A model generated the notes under the pieces. That model was given only the letters and a program-made list of their open reading frames with translations. It searched no databases and was not told the origin of the DNA. Positions 26,593 to 36,105 of a stretch of DNA of 64,000 bases are shown in pieces (the first letter of the stretch is position 1; the number at the start of each line of letters is the position of its first letter). Source of the DNA: Mycobacterium malmoense (GTDB lineage: Bacteria > Actinomycetota > Actinomycetes > Mycobacteriales > Mycobacteriaceae); NCBI RefSeq assembly GCF_019645855.1, contig NZ_CP080999.1:3968001-4032000 (forward strand). Reading direction: 5' to 3'. A program made the translations under genes and the position numbers.

Positions 26593-27207
26593 ATGACCCA
26601 GGCTTCCGCGTTGACCCAGGCAACGGATACCCGCGAGCTCATCGTCGAGTCCGCGTACGCGTGTTTCCGCAGGCAAGGGCTGCAGAAGACGACGATCGTC
26701 GATATCGCGAGAACGGCCAACGTATCCCGGAGCACCGTTTACGAGTACTTCAGCGACAAGGGCGCCATTCTCGAAGCCTGCGCCGAGCACGCGTCCGAGC
26801 AGTTCTACCGCGAGATGTCCCAAGCGATGAACCGGGGCGTCTCACTGGAGGAAAAGCTAAGCCACGCCGCGGTATTCGTGACCCAGGCGCGAAAGGCCAT
26901 CGCTTCCGGGAAGTACTTCGACGAAGACGCGATCAGCCTGCTGCTGACCAAGGACGCCGCCGTCCTGCTGCGCGAATGCGTCGAATTCTTCGCACCGTAT
27001 CTGTCCGCCGCCAAGCTCACCGGTGAGGTCCGCAAGGACCTCGACGTGGAGGCCGCCGGCGAATGGTTCGCGCGCATACTGTTTTCGCTCTTCAGCACGC
27101 CGTCATCGACTTTGGACATGGACGACCCCGATGCCGTCGCCGAGTTCGTGCGCGCGCACGTGGTGCGTGGCTTCGCCGGCGATCGCCCGCGGCCGAGGCG
27201 GGCATAA
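26593..27207 (+). CDS. TetR-family transcriptional regulator
   Basis: 204 residues, 9 bp after the thiolase gene, with GAGGGAGCGG before the ATG. The N-terminal TetR HTH is clear: TIVDIARTANVSRSTVYEYF (about 36-55). The C-terminal domain is a ligand-binding helical bundle. Probably the local repressor for the P450/ALDH divergent promoter, sensing a CoA-ester or the substrate. Confidence 0.9.
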   Translation: MTQASALTQATDTRELIVESAYACFRRQGLQKTTIVDIARTANVSRSTVYEYFSDKGAILEACAEHASEQFYREMSQAMNRGVSLEEKLSHAAVFVTQARKAIASGKYFDEDAISLLLTKDAAVLLRECVEFFAPYLSAAKLTGEVRKDLDVEAAGEWFARILFSLFSTPSSTLDMDDPDAVAEFVRAHVVRGFAGDRPRPRRA

Positions 27208-27222
27208 AGCCGGTTGAGACCG

Positions 27223-28506
27223 TCAGGCCGTGGATGTCAACCATAGGGCACTCACCGGTACGGCGAGCATCTTTGGCCCAAAGGACAGGGTTTGCGGCCC
27301 GGTATGCATGACGATGCCGGCGCGGAAATCGTCGCCGATCCGCTGGGCGAGGTGCCGCAGTCCGCGGAAGTCGTTGGGCCCGACGGTAGATGCTGCTTTG
27401 ACCTCGATGCCCACGACGTCACCCCGCCGATTTTCGAGTACGGCATCGACCTCAACTTGATCCCTGGTTCGGTAGTGGAAGAGCGCAACTTCTTCCTCGC
27501 ACCAGGTCAGCTGGCGTGCCAGTTCCATCAGAACGAATCCCTCGAGGAGCGGCCCGAACTGACCAGTAGGCCGCAAGATGCTGCGAGTATCCGCACCGAT
27601 CTGGTGTGCCGCGATGCCGGAGTCGACGAACGCGAGCTTGGGGGTTGTGGTTGCTCGGCTGCTGATGTTTCGGGACCACGCCGGTATCCGCTTGACGAGA
27701 AAGACCTCTTCGAGCAGTGCGACATACTTCTTCACCGTCGTGGCGCCGAGTCCGAGTTCGTTGCTCAATGTGGCGATGGACAGCAGCTGCCCCGATCGAG
27801 CGGCCAGCATCTGGACAAGCGCGCGCATCTCGGTTGTTCGCTCAATCTCCGACAATTGCTGCACGTCGCGCGCGATGAGGTCGCCGACGTAGGAATTGAA
27901 AAAGTTGCGGCGTCGGCGCTCGTCGGTTCGCGCAACTGCCTCAGGAAAGCCTCCACGAACAAGTCGGTCGGCGTACTCCGCACGTGAAACCGTGGAGCCG
28001 TGGCGCAGTCCCCCGTAAGCGGAGGGTGCCTCCAGGTCGCCCTGGGTGAACACGGCGTCGACGAATCCGTCAGGGGCGCTGTCGATCTCGCCCTGAGAGA
28101 AGGGCCAGAGCTCAATAGTCTCCATTCGGCCCACGAGAGTGTCGGGCAGGGATCGCAAGCCGAGCACGCGCGCCGATCCCGTCAGCAGGAAGCGCCCGGG
28201 CGTGGGGTCTGCATCCACTTGCGCCTTGATCGACAGCAGCAGATCGGGTGCTCGTTGGACCTCGTCGATGACCATCGGGCCGGGCTGGTCGACGAAGCCG
28301 TCCGGATCCTCAAGCGCAGCCTGGCGGGTCAAGGCGGTATCGAGATCACGCCATTCGGCGTCGCGGCCCTTTGCGACGAGGCGAACCAGAGTGCTCTTGC
28401 CGCTTTGCCGGGCACCGTTGACGAGCACCACCCGGGTGTCCTCCAGCGCCGCGTTCACAGCGGCCTCGGCGTGTCTAGGCAAGGCCGGGCCAAGTATGGT
28501 TCGCAT
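27223..28506 (-). CDS. AAA ATPase with DUF4143 domain
   Basis: 427 residues. P-loop GARQSGKSTLV (about 31-41), Walker B PMVIDEVQRAP and sensor LLTGSARV, then a winged-helix-like middle. The C-terminal DUF4143 domain contains EVDAVLE...VVGIEVKAAS, a PD-(D/E)xK nuclease-like motif. Family members are widespread, often mobile, and of unknown role; a toxin or defence function is suspected but unproven. Transcribed against the TetR gene (15 bp between stops). Confidence 0.8.
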   Translation of the reverse strand: MRTILGPALPRHAEAAVNAALEDTRVVLVNGARQSGKSTLVRLVAKGRDAEWRDLDTALTRQAALEDPDGFVDQPGPMVIDEVQRAPDLLLSIKAQVDADPTPGRFLLTGSARVLGLRSLPDTLVGRMETIELWPFSQGEIDSAPDGFVDAVFTQGDLEAPSAYGGLRHGSTVSRAEYADRLVRGGFPEAVARTDERRRRNFFNSYVGDLIARDVQQLSEIERTTEMRALVQMLAARSGQLLSIATLSNELGLGATTVKKYVALLEEVFLVKRIPAWSRNISSRATTTPKLAFVDSGIAAHQIGADTRSILRPTGQFGPLLEGFVLMELARQLTWCEEEVALFHYRTRDQVEVDAVLENRRGDVVGIEVKAASTVGPNDFRGLRHLAQRIGDDFRAGIVMHTGPQTLSFGPKMLAVPVSALWLTSTA

Positions 28507-28536
28507 CCACGCTCCCGCCGTCTAGTCCACCGTCGC

Positions 28537-28605
28537 ATGTGGATCTGCCACCATCTTACGCGTGGATCTGCCGCAAGGTAGCGCGTGGATCTGCCGCAAA
28601 GACTC
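28537..28605. repeat. Short tandem repeats upstream of the DUF4143 gene
   Basis: Three imperfect units of about 22-24 bp containing GTGGATCTGCC (28540, 28562, 28584); the last two read GCGTGGATCTGCCGCAA. A fourth weak unit GTGGATAACC follows at 28621. Between the DUF4143 start and the PE protease start, so possibly an operator array for either. Confidence 0.6.
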
Positions 28606-28770
28606 GCTGCCAATTGGCACGTGGATAACCGGAGGGATCGCTCACGCGGCCGCGCCGAGCATGTTCCTATGTAGACCTCCTAGACAAACAGCCAGTGAGC
28701 TGGTAATACCTCACCGACGCCCCTGTACCTGGGGAATTAGATGACGGGCGAGACGACCGCGGAGGCTGGC

Positions 28771-30216
28771 GTGCCACTTCTAGTTGCAGCCCCTGAGCTG
28801 TTGGCTTCGGCGGCAACGAATTTGGAAAGCATAGGTTCGGCACTGGATGCGGCCCACGCGGCGGTTGCCGTTCCGACCACCGAGCTTGTGGCCGCCGGCG
28901 CCGATGAGGTCTCGACGGCCGTGGCTGCGCTATTCGCCGGGTACGGGCAGCAGTATCAGGCGCTTGCCGGGCAGGTCGCGGCCTTTCATGGTTGGTTCAC
29001 GGGCACCCTGGCCACGAACGCGAATTCGTATGCGTCCACCGAGGCCGCCAACATCGGTCAGCTGCTGTCGGGCGTGGTCAGTGGGCCCGTCCGGGAACTG
29101 ACCGGGCGCCCGCTGATCGGCAACGGCGCCAACGGATACACCAATTCTCAAGGTGTAGGGACGCCCGGCGGTGCCGGCGGATGGTTGTACGGCAACGGTG
29201 GTAACGGTGGCAATAGCACCTATGGTGGAGCGGCCGGGGGCGCTGGCGGCGCCGGCGGGTGGCTGTTGGGCAACGGCGGCACGGGCGGGGCCAGCGGGCC
29301 CGGCGGTGTCGGCGGCGCGGGAGGAGCCGCCGGCTTGCTGTCGGGCGTAGCCGGGGCAACCGGCGTGAGCACACCTTTGGCAGCCAACGAAACCGTCATC
29401 TCTGTAGATCAATACGGCAACGCGATAGTAAACATCTCCGTCGGCGGCGGACCGAGCGTGGGCGCGATAGTTGACACCGGGTCCACCGGTCTTCTGCTCC
29501 CGCGCCAAGACGTCAACATAGCCAGCCTCGGCACGCCCACCGGGTCGGGCACCGTTATTTACGGCAACAGCACCAACTATGAAACCGTCCACTACGAGAC
29601 GTACCAAACAACGGTAAATCTTGGGAATGGCATCGTCACGACGTCGACCGGCGTCGACGTCGCCACCTCCGCGACCGAGACGATCAATGGTGTGACAAAT
29701 CCTGTTCAGCTCTCCTCGATACCCGCCATTCTGGGTATCGGGCCCAACGACGGGTACCCGCTCTCTACCCCGGTGACCTCGGCGTTGCCGGGCACCCTCG
29801 ACGAGGGTGTGCTCATCAACGAACCCCAAGGTCTGCTGGAGTTCGGCTCCAACCCGCTGACCCCCCTTGCCTCGCTTACCGGATCGCCGATGACCAACCT
29901 GGAAATACAGATCAATGGCGGTTCTCTGCAAAGCGCTACCGGCGCGTTCATCGATTCCGGCGGCTTGACCGGAGCCATCCCGTCAAACCTGATTTCGGGT
30001 GTTTCGGCCGGCAATACGGTGCCGACCGGAACGACGCTTACGGTCTATACCAGCGGCGGTCAGGAGCTGTACTCGGAAATGGTCACCAGTGCCGACGCGC
30101 CCTATGTCGTGTCATCAAGCGACCCGTTCAATACCGGGAATTACCTCTTCTCGCTGGACCCGATCTACATTTCGAACAGCCCCAGCGGTGTGGGAATGAC
30201 CGTCATCGACGCATGA
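28771..30216 (+). CDS. PE protein with PGRS linker and aspartic protease domain (PecA-like)
   Basis: 481 residues from the GTG at 28771, preceded by GGAGG at 28761-28765; the ATG at 28741 is too far from the PE start. Order: PE domain (LLVAAPELLASAATNLESIG ... SYASTEAAN, containing the YxxxE type VII secretion signal), short PGRS region after GRPLIGNGANG, then an aspartyl protease with catalytic AIVDTGSTGLLLP and second site FIDSGGLTGAIP. This matches the ESX-5-exported PecA/PE_PGRS35 class that processes cell-surface lipases. Both catalytic aspartates are present. Confidence 0.9.
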   Translation: MPLLVAAPELLASAATNLESIGSALDAAHAAVAVPTTELVAAGADEVSTAVAALFAGYGQQYQALAGQVAAFHGWFTGTLATNANSYASTEAANIGQLLSGVVSGPVRELTGRPLIGNGANGYTNSQGVGTPGGAGGWLYGNGGNGGNSTYGGAAGGAGGAGGWLLGNGGTGGASGPGGVGGAGGAAGLLSGVAGATGVSTPLAANETVISVDQYGNAIVNISVGGGPSVGAIVDTGSTGLLLPRQDVNIASLGTPTGSGTVIYGNSTNYETVHYETYQTTVNLGNGIVTTSTGVDVATSATETINGVTNPVQLSSIPAILGIGPNDGYPLSTPVTSALPGTLDEGVLINEPQGLLEFGSNPLTPLASLTGSPMTNLEIQINGGSLQSATGAFIDSGGLTGAIPSNLISGVSAGNTVPTGTTLTVYTSGGQELYSEMVTSADAPYVVSSSDPFNTGNYLFSLDPIYISNSPSGVGMTVIDA

Positions 30217-30220
30217 CGCT

Positions 30221-30256
30221 TAGCGCCCCGTGCGTTCGCATAGCGCCCCGTGCGTT
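30221..30256. repeat. 16-bp direct repeat, 20-bp period
   Basis: TAGCGCCCCGTGCGTT occurs at 30221-30236 and 30241-30256. It is followed by GTGTGAAGCGTGGGC...GTGTGACGCTAGGGCG, an intergenic motif common in mycobacteria. Between the PE protease stop and pruB. Confidence 0.6.
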
Positions 30257-30370
30257 GAGTGTGAAGCGTGGGCTTTCAGTGTGACGCTAGGGCGTCGATC
30301 CGGGCCTCGAAGCGTCCCTGGGCTCACGCGCGAATCCCTGAGCGCACACTCGACGGGTCGACCAGTCGGC

Positions 30371-31330
30371 CTACCGCCGCCGCGCCAGTGCCCGCAGGAA
30401 GAACGTCAGGTTGGCCGGCCGCTCGGCGAGCCGCCGCATGAAGTATCCATACCACTGGGTCCCGAACGGCACATACACCCGGACCTGGTTGCCGGAGCCC
30501 GCCAGCCGCCGCTGTTCGCCGTCGCGGATGCCGTACAGCATCTGGTATTCGAAATCCGCAACGCCGCGGCCCGATTCGCGAGCCATGCCGGGAACCGCAG
30601 CGATGATCGCCGGGTCATGGGAGGCCACCATCGGATAGCCCGACCCGGCCATCAGCACCCGAAGGCAGGCCAGATAGGACTCGGTGGCCTCGGCGCGGTC
30701 TCGGTAGGCCACCGACGCCGGCTCGTCGTAGGCGCCCTTGCAGAGCCGGATCCGAGCCCCGGACACGGCAAATTCCTGGCAGTCGTCGAGGGTACGCCGC
30801 AGATAGGCCTGCAAAACCGTGCCCAGCCAAGGGAAATCGGTCCGCAGGTCGCGGACGATGGACAGCGTCGACTCGGTCGTGGTGTGGTCCTCGGCATCCA
30901 CCGTCACCCACAGGCCGGCACGCTGCGCCGCCTCACAGATCGACCAGGCGTTCTCCCGGGCGATCTTCTCTCCGTCGCGCTGGAGCGACTGCCCCAGCGC
31001 CGACAACTTGACCGAGACCTCCAGCGGTCGGACGCCCGCGAAATCGCCAGGGCGGCCCAGTTTTTCGATGAGATCCAGGTAAACCCGCACGGCCGCGTCG
31101 GCGTCGTCGACGTCGGAGACGCCCTCGCCCAGATAGTCGATGCTGACGTAGCGGCCCGACTCACGCAGGGCGGCAACGACATCCATCGCGGACTCGATCG
31201 TCTCCCCCGGCACGAACCGGTGCACGACCTTGCGGGCGACCGGCAGCCGTTCGGCGGTCCGGCGCAATCCCTCCCTTCGGCCGGCGGCCATGATCGCCGG
31301 CCGAAGGGTGTTGGCGAACACCCCGGCCAT
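30371..31330 (-). CDS. pruB: Proline dehydrogenase
   Basis: 319 residues. FAD-dependent oxidation of L-proline to pyrroline-5-carboxylate. PutA-type TIM-barrel motifs: DYLGEGVSD, VSVKLSALG, VDAEDHTTTESTL, LQAYLRRT, RLCKGAYDEPASVA, VASHDP and the C-terminal RVYVPFG...YFMRRLAERPAN with the substrate-binding arginines. The start shares one base with the pruA stop (TGATG), so both enzymes are translated together. Corresponds to Rv1188. Confidence 0.95.
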   Translation of the reverse strand: MAGVFANTLRPAIMAAGRREGLRRTAERLPVARKVVHRFVPGETIESAMDVVAALRESGRYVSIDYLGEGVSDVDDADAAVRVYLDLIEKLGRPGDFAGVRPLEVSVKLSALGQSLQRDGEKIARENAWSICEAAQRAGLWVTVDAEDHTTTESTLSIVRDLRTDFPWLGTVLQAYLRRTLDDCQEFAVSGARIRLCKGAYDEPASVAYRDRAEATESYLACLRVLMAGSGYPMVASHDPAIIAAVPGMARESGRGVADFEYQMLYGIRDGEQRRLAGSGNQVRVYVPFGTQWYGYFMRRLAERPANLTFFLRALARRR

Positions 31331-32961
31331 CACTCGGCCGCCATGTGCGGGTACGCGTGGTCGGTGGCCGGGACGAACGTCTCCTTGATGGTGCGGGCCG
31401 ACGTCCAGCGCAACAGGTTCAGCACCGATCCGGCCTTGTCGTTGGTGCCCGAGCCGCGCGAACCGCCGAACGGTTGGCGCCCGACCACCGCGCCGGTCGG
31501 TTTGTCGTTGACGTAGAAATTTCCGGCCGCGAACCGCAGCCGGTCCTGCGCGGTCAGCACGGCCCGGCGGTCGTCGGCGATCACCGCGCCGGTCAGCGCG
31601 TAACGGGATCCGGTGTCGATGACGTCGAGGATTCGTTCGTACTGGTCGTCGGGGTAGACGTGCACCGACAGCAACGGACCGAAGTACTCGGTCGCGAACG
31701 ATTCGTCGGTCGGGTCGTCGGACAGCAACACGGTCGGACACACGAAATAGCCGACGCTGTCGTCGTATTCGCCTCCCACCGCGATGGTGACGCCGGGTGC
31801 GCCCTTCGCCCGCTCGATGGCGTTGACGTTCTTGGCGAAGGCGCGCCGGTCGATCAGCGCGCCGCCGTAGTTGGTCAGGTCGGTGATGTCGCCGTAGCGC
31901 AGGGCGGCGGTCGCGCCCAGGAAGTCGTCGCCCATGCGTCGCCACAGCGAGCGCGGGATAAACGCCCGCGACGCCGCCGAGCATTTCTGGCCCTGGTAGT
32001 CGAACGCGCCGCGAATCAGCGCCGTGCGCAGCACATCCGGCCGCGCCGAGGCGTGCGCGACGACGAAGTCCTTGCCTCCGGTCTCGCCGACCAGCCGCGG
32101 ATAGCTGTGGTAGCGGCCGATATTGGCGCCCACCCGCTGCCAGAGCTGCTGGAAGGTGGCCGTCGACCCGGTGAAGTGAATGCCGGCCAGCCGCGGATCG
32201 GCCAGTGCCACATCGGAAACCGCGAAGCCGTCGCCGGTGACCAGGTTGATGACGCCGGGCGGCAACCCCGCGGCCTCCAGCAATTGCATGGTCAGATACG
32301 CCGACGGGGTTTGGGCGATCGACGGCTTCCACACCACGGTGTTGCCCATCAGCGCCGGCGCGGTCGGCAGGTTGCCGGCGATCGAGGTGAAGTTGAACGG
32401 CGTGATCGCGTAGACGAAGCCGTCCAGCGGGCGGTAGTCGCTGCGGTTCCACTCGCCGGGTCCGCTGATCGGCTGCTGCGCCAGGATCTGGCGGGCGAAC
32501 GCGACGTTGAACCGCCAGAAGTCGATGAGCTCGCACGGCGCGTCGATCTCGGCCTGGTAGGCGGACTTGGATTGGCCGAGCATCGTGGCGGCGGCGATCC
32601 TCTCTCGCCACGGCCCGGCCAGCAGGTCGGCGGCGCGCAGGAACACCGCGGCACGTTCGTCAAAAGGCATTGCTGCCCAAGCATTCTTGGCGGCCGCCGC
32701 GGCCTCGACGGCCGCCGTCGCGTCGTCGTGCACGGCGTTGGTCAGCGTGCCCAGCCTCGCGGCGTGCCGGTGCGGCTGGACGACATCGATCCGCTCGCCG
32801 TCGCCCATGCGGTGCTTGCCGCCGACGACATGCGGGAGGTCGATCGGGTGGTCGGCCTGCGCGGCGAGTTCGTTGAGCAGCCGGGCGCGCTCCGGGGAGC
32901 GCGGCGCATAGTCGTGGACCGGCTCGTTGGCCGGCATCGGCACCTGGGTGATCGCGTCCAT
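31330..32961 (-). CDS. pruA: 1-pyrroline-5-carboxylate dehydrogenase
   Basis: 543 residues from the ATG at 32959-32961, the length of M. tuberculosis Rv1187 (also called rocA). It converts glutamate-semialdehyde to glutamate. ALDH motifs: AITPFNFTSIAGN, FTGSTATF, catalytic Glu in LVGETGGKD, nucleophile Cys in YQGQKCSAASR, EYFGPLLSV, GGSRGSGTNDKAG. First gene of the pruA-pruB operon, divergent from its regulator pruC. Confidence 0.95.
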   Translation of the reverse strand: MDAITQVPMPANEPVHDYAPRSPERARLLNELAAQADHPIDLPHVVGGKHRMGDGERIDVVQPHRHAARLGTLTNAVHDDATAAVEAAAAAKNAWAAMPFDERAAVFLRAADLLAGPWRERIAAATMLGQSKSAYQAEIDAPCELIDFWRFNVAFARQILAQQPISGPGEWNRSDYRPLDGFVYAITPFNFTSIAGNLPTAPALMGNTVVWKPSIAQTPSAYLTMQLLEAAGLPPGVINLVTGDGFAVSDVALADPRLAGIHFTGSTATFQQLWQRVGANIGRYHSYPRLVGETGGKDFVVAHASARPDVLRTALIRGAFDYQGQKCSAASRAFIPRSLWRRMGDDFLGATAALRYGDITDLTNYGGALIDRRAFAKNVNAIERAKGAPGVTIAVGGEYDDSVGYFVCPTVLLSDDPTDESFATEYFGPLLSVHVYPDDQYERILDVIDTGSRYALTGAVIADDRRAVLTAQDRLRFAAGNFYVNDKPTGAVVGRQPFGGSRGSGTNDKAGSVLNLLRWTSARTIKETFVPATDHAYPHMAAE

Positions 32962-33000
32962 GCTGCCAGGATCCCCGGCACAGCACCCCATCCTGTTAGC

Positions 33001-33046
33001 CGATCGGACAAGATTTAGTGGGCGAAGTAGTACGATCAGACAATAT
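33001..33046. promoter_or_regulatory. pruA-pruC divergent promoter with 14-bp direct repeat
   Basis: CGATCGGACAAGAT (33001-33014) and CGATCAGACAATAT (33033-33046) match at 12 of 14 bases and are 32 bp apart, three helical turns. They lie between pruA and pruC, and the second covers the ATG at 33045. Candidate binding site for PruC. TACGAT at 33031-33036 could be a -10 giving a leaderless pruC message. Confidence 0.5.
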
Positions 33047-34637
33047 GGGAGTGGCTGGCGTCGGGTTGGGTCAACTGGTGCTGGCGCTGGACGCGACGCT
33101 GGTCAGCCTGGTGGACGCGCCCCGCGGCCTGGACCTGCCGGTGGGCTCGGCGGCGTTGATCGATTCCGACGACGTGCGGCTCGGCCTGGCGGCGGCAGCG
33201 GGCTCGGCCGACGTGTTCTTCCTGCTGGGCGTCGCCGACGACGAGGCGCTGCAGTGGATGGACAGGCAGGCGAGCGAGCGCGCGCCGGTGGCGATCTTCG
33301 CCAAGGAGCCGTCGGACGCGCTGGTGGCCAGGGCGGTCGCGGCCGGGTCGGCGGTGGTAGCCGTCGACCCACGGGCCCGGTGGGAGCGCCTCTACCAGTT
33401 GGTCAACCACGTCCTGGAGCACCACAGGGACCGCGCCGACCCGACGGACGACTCGGGCACCGACCTATTCGGTTTGGCGCAGTCGCTGGCCGACCGCATC
33501 CACGGCATGGTGAGCATCGAAAACGCCCAGTCGCAGGTGCTTGCCTATTCGGCCTCCAACGACGAGGCCGACGAGCTGCGGCGCCTTTCCATCCTGGGCC
33601 GCGCCGGTCCGCCCGAGCATCTGAAGTGGATCGGCCAATGGGGCATCTTCGACGCGCTGCGATCCGGCGACCAGGTGGTGCGCGTCGCCGAGCGCCCGGA
33701 GTTGGGTCTGCGCCCGCGGCTCGCGATCGGGATCCATCAGCCGCCGGCCGGTGGCCACCGACCACCGGTGTTCGCCGGCGCTATCTGGGTTCAGCAGGGC
33801 TCGCAACCGCTGGCCGACGACGCCGAGGAGATGCTGCGGGGCGCGGCGGTGCTGGCCGCCCGGATCATGTCACGGCTGGCGGCCCGGCCGTCCACGCACG
33901 CGCGGCGGGTGCAACAACTTCTGAGCCTGACGGACGGCGAGCCCGCCGACGTGGCCGCCATCGCCCGCGAACTTGGCCTCGCCGCCGACGGCACGGCCGC
34001 GCTGATCGGCTGGGACTCCGCCGACACCGGGGCCCGCCCTGCGCGGCTGGCCGACGTTTTGGCGTTGAGCGCCAGCGCTTTTCGCCGCGATGCTCAGGTC
34101 GCGTCGCGGGGGTCGCGAATCTATGTGCTGCTGCCGCAGACTCGCACCCGGCCGGTCACCTCGTGGGTCCGCGGCACGATCGACGCGCTGCGCACCGAAC
34201 TTGGCGTCGAGCTGCGGGCCGCCATCGCCGCGCCGGTCGCCGGCCTGGCGGGGGTCGCGGATGCGCGTACCGAGGTGGATCGTGTGCTGGATAGTGCTGA
34301 GCGGCACCCGGTTTTAGGGCAGGTGACATCGCTGGCCGAGGCGCGCACCACCGTCCTGCTCGATGAGATCGTCACCCTGGTCGGCGCCGACGAGCGGCTG
34401 GTCGATCCGCGGATCCGCGAGCTGCGCGCGCGGGACCCGGTGCTGGCCGAGACGCTGCGGGCCTACCTGGACAGTTTCGGTGACGTTGGCGCCGCCGCGC
34501 GGTCGCTGCAAGTGCATCCCAACACCGTCCGCTACCGGGTGCGACGGATCGAGAAGCTGTTGTCGACCTCGCTGTCCGACCCCGAAGTGCGCCTGCTGTT
34601 TTCGCTGGGATTGCGGGTGACCGAGCGCTCGGCCTAG
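33018..34637 (+). CDS. pruC: PucR-family proline-utilisation activator
   Basis: 539 residues from the GTG at 33018, or 530 from the ATG at 33045, which may be leaderless. Long N-terminal sensing region, then a C-terminal PucR HTH: LRAYLDSFGDVGAAARSLQV then HPNTVRYRVRRIEKLL. Divergent from pruA exactly as Rv1186c (PruC), which activates the proline genes in M. tuberculosis. Confidence 0.9.
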   Translation: MGEVVRSDNMGVAGVGLGQLVLALDATLVSLVDAPRGLDLPVGSAALIDSDDVRLGLAAAAGSADVFFLLGVADDEALQWMDRQASERAPVAIFAKEPSDALVARAVAAGSAVVAVDPRARWERLYQLVNHVLEHHRDRADPTDDSGTDLFGLAQSLADRIHGMVSIENAQSQVLAYSASNDEADELRRLSILGRAGPPEHLKWIGQWGIFDALRSGDQVVRVAERPELGLRPRLAIGIHQPPAGGHRPPVFAGAIWVQQGSQPLADDAEEMLRGAAVLAARIMSRLAARPSTHARRVQQLLSLTDGEPADVAAIARELGLAADGTAALIGWDSADTGARPARLADVLALSASAFRRDAQVASRGSRIYVLLPQTRTRPVTSWVRGTIDALRTELGVELRAAIAAPVAGLAGVADARTEVDRVLDSAERHPVLGQVTSLAEARTTVLLDEIVTLVGADERLVDPRIRELRARDPVLAETLRAYLDSFGDVGAAARSLQVHPNTVRYRVRRIEKLLSTSLSDPEVRLLFSLGLRVTERSA

Positions 34638-34730
34638 CGGCGGAGCGGACATGAACACCTGGCCGGGTCGGGCACGCCGTGGTGGTCACATGTGTCACGT
34701 GCGTCTCGGCGTGGCAGGCACATACTTCGC

Positions 34731-34780
34731 TGCCCGCCTCACAGCGACACGCGTGGTCAGCTGTCGCTGCGAGGCGGGCA
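34731..34780 (+). terminator. Strong hairpin downstream of pruC
   Basis: Arms 34731-34749 (TGCCCGCCTCACAGCGACA) and 34762-34780 (TGTCGCTGCGAGGCGGGCA) pair with one mismatch over 19 bp around a 12-nt loop, 93 bp beyond the pruC stop. No U-run. Could be a terminator or a dispersed palindrome. Confidence 0.45.
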
Positions 34781-35301
34781 CATCGCCTATGCCGCCCAGC
34801 GAGTTACCGATGTGACAACGGGTCGGCAAGCAGCCCGTCCCACCCGGGGCGCTGCTTGTCGTTGGGGTCGCTAGGCACTGGCGAGCACGCGATTCCTTGC
34901 AACCCAGTCGTCGATGTGGCGCATGGTCACGGGTAGCGCCTCCCCAAAAAGGCGAGGTGGTCGGAGCGGGGAATCTCCACATAGGCCGGGGATCATCGAC
35001 AGTGTTGCGACTGCGGTCCGCACGGGGCCTGCGCGACCGACCGCTGCCCGACGGCGCCATCATCTGGACCTCACCCCGCGGCCCGCCCCGCATCTGCATA
35101 CCGACGAAATACCATCTGCCCCAAGAGAATATCGACCACCACCCGATGACCGCGACATCATGATGCCCGGATGATGCCGAACGCAACCACCCGCCGCCCT
35201 ATGAGCGGGCCGTAAACCTTCGCGCCCCACGGAATAGTTATGCTCAGCGTGAGGCTAAATCAAAGTGTTGCAGCGGATTTGCGTCCGGTTAGGCTTCCCT
35301 G
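34781..35301. other. Intergenic region without recognised gene
   Basis: Only frames with no family features or ribosome binding sites. It must contain the promoter for the stf0-cysD-cysNC operon. Confidence 0.5.
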
Positions 35302-36105
35302 GTGACAGAAAGCCCGTCGTCGTATTTGGTGCTGGCTTCCCAGCGCAGCGGCAGCACGCTGCTGGTGGAATCGCTGCGGGCGACCGGGGTGGCCGGGGAG
35401 CCCCAGGAATTCTTCCAGTATCTGCCGAGCACGAGCCAGGCCCCGCAGCCGCGGGAGTGGTTCGACGGCGTTGAAGACGAGTCGATCCTAAGCCTGCTCG
35501 ACCCGCTGGACGAAGGCACGCCGGACCTCGCGCCGGCCGAAATCTGGCGCGACTACATCCGCACCGTCGGAAGAACACCGAACGGCGTGTGGGGCGGCAA
35601 GCTGATGTGGAACCAGACACCGCTGCTGTTGAACCGCGCGAAGGACCTGCCGCATCGATCCGGCGACGGTTTGCGGGCCGCGATCCGCGATGTCGTCGGC
35701 GAGGAACCGCTCCTGCTTTACGTGTACCGGCCCGATGTGGTGTCGCAGGCGGTGTCGTTCTGGCGTGCGGTGCAGACCCGGGTGTGGCGGGGCAGACCGG
35801 ATCCGACCCGCGACGCGCGCGCCACCTACCACGCCGGGGCGATCGCCCACGTCGTCACCATGCTGCGCGCCCAGGAGCGCGGCTGGCGAAACTGGTTCGC
35901 CGAAGAAGACATCAAACCCATGGAGATTTCCTATCCGGTGCTGTGGCGCAACCTGACTCAGGTGGTGGGCACCATCCTCGACGAGTTGGGGCTCGACCCG
36001 CGGCTGGCGCCCCACCCGGTGCTGGAACGCCAGGCCGACCAGCGTTCCGACGAGTGGGTGGACCGCTATCGTGCGGACGCCGAGAAAGAGGGACTACCGA
36101 CGTGA
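35302..36105 (+). CDS. stf0: Trehalose 2-sulfotransferase Stf0
   Basis: 267 residues, the same length as M. tuberculosis Stf0 (Rv0295c), which transfers sulfate from PAPS to trehalose, the first step to sulfolipid-1. The 5'-phosphosulfate loop ASQRSGSTLLVESLRATGV (about 12-30) is followed by GEPQEFFQYLP, GVWGGKLMWNQ, YRPDVVSQAVSFWRAVQT and a C-terminal ERQADQRSDEWVDRYR. The stop overlaps cysD by 4 bp (GTGA), coupling it to the PAPS-forming enzymes; in M. tuberculosis stf0 is elsewhere. Confidence 0.92.
   Translation: MTESPSSYLVLASQRSGSTLLVESLRATGVAGEPQEFFQYLPSTSQAPQPREWFDGVEDESILSLLDPLDEGTPDLAPAEIWRDYIRTVGRTPNGVWGGKLMWNQTPLLLNRAKDLPHRSGDGLRAAIRDVVGEEPLLLYVYRPDVVSQAVSFWRAVQTRVWRGRPDPTRDARATYHAGAIAHVVTMLRAQERGWRNWFAEEDIKPMEISYPVLWRNLTQVVGTILDELGLDPRLAPHPVLERQADQRSDEWVDRYRADAEKEGLPT

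Noticed and set aside
28540..28631. CRISPR-like array suggested by the GTGGATCTGCC repeats
   Set aside because: Units are contiguous tandem repeats without spacers, only three or four copies, and no cas gene is in the window.
30371..32611. 746-residue frame fusing proline dehydrogenase to an arginine-rich N-terminal part
   Set aside because: The upstream part is an out-of-frame reading of pruA. The enzyme start is the ATG at 31328-31330 overlapping the pruA stop.
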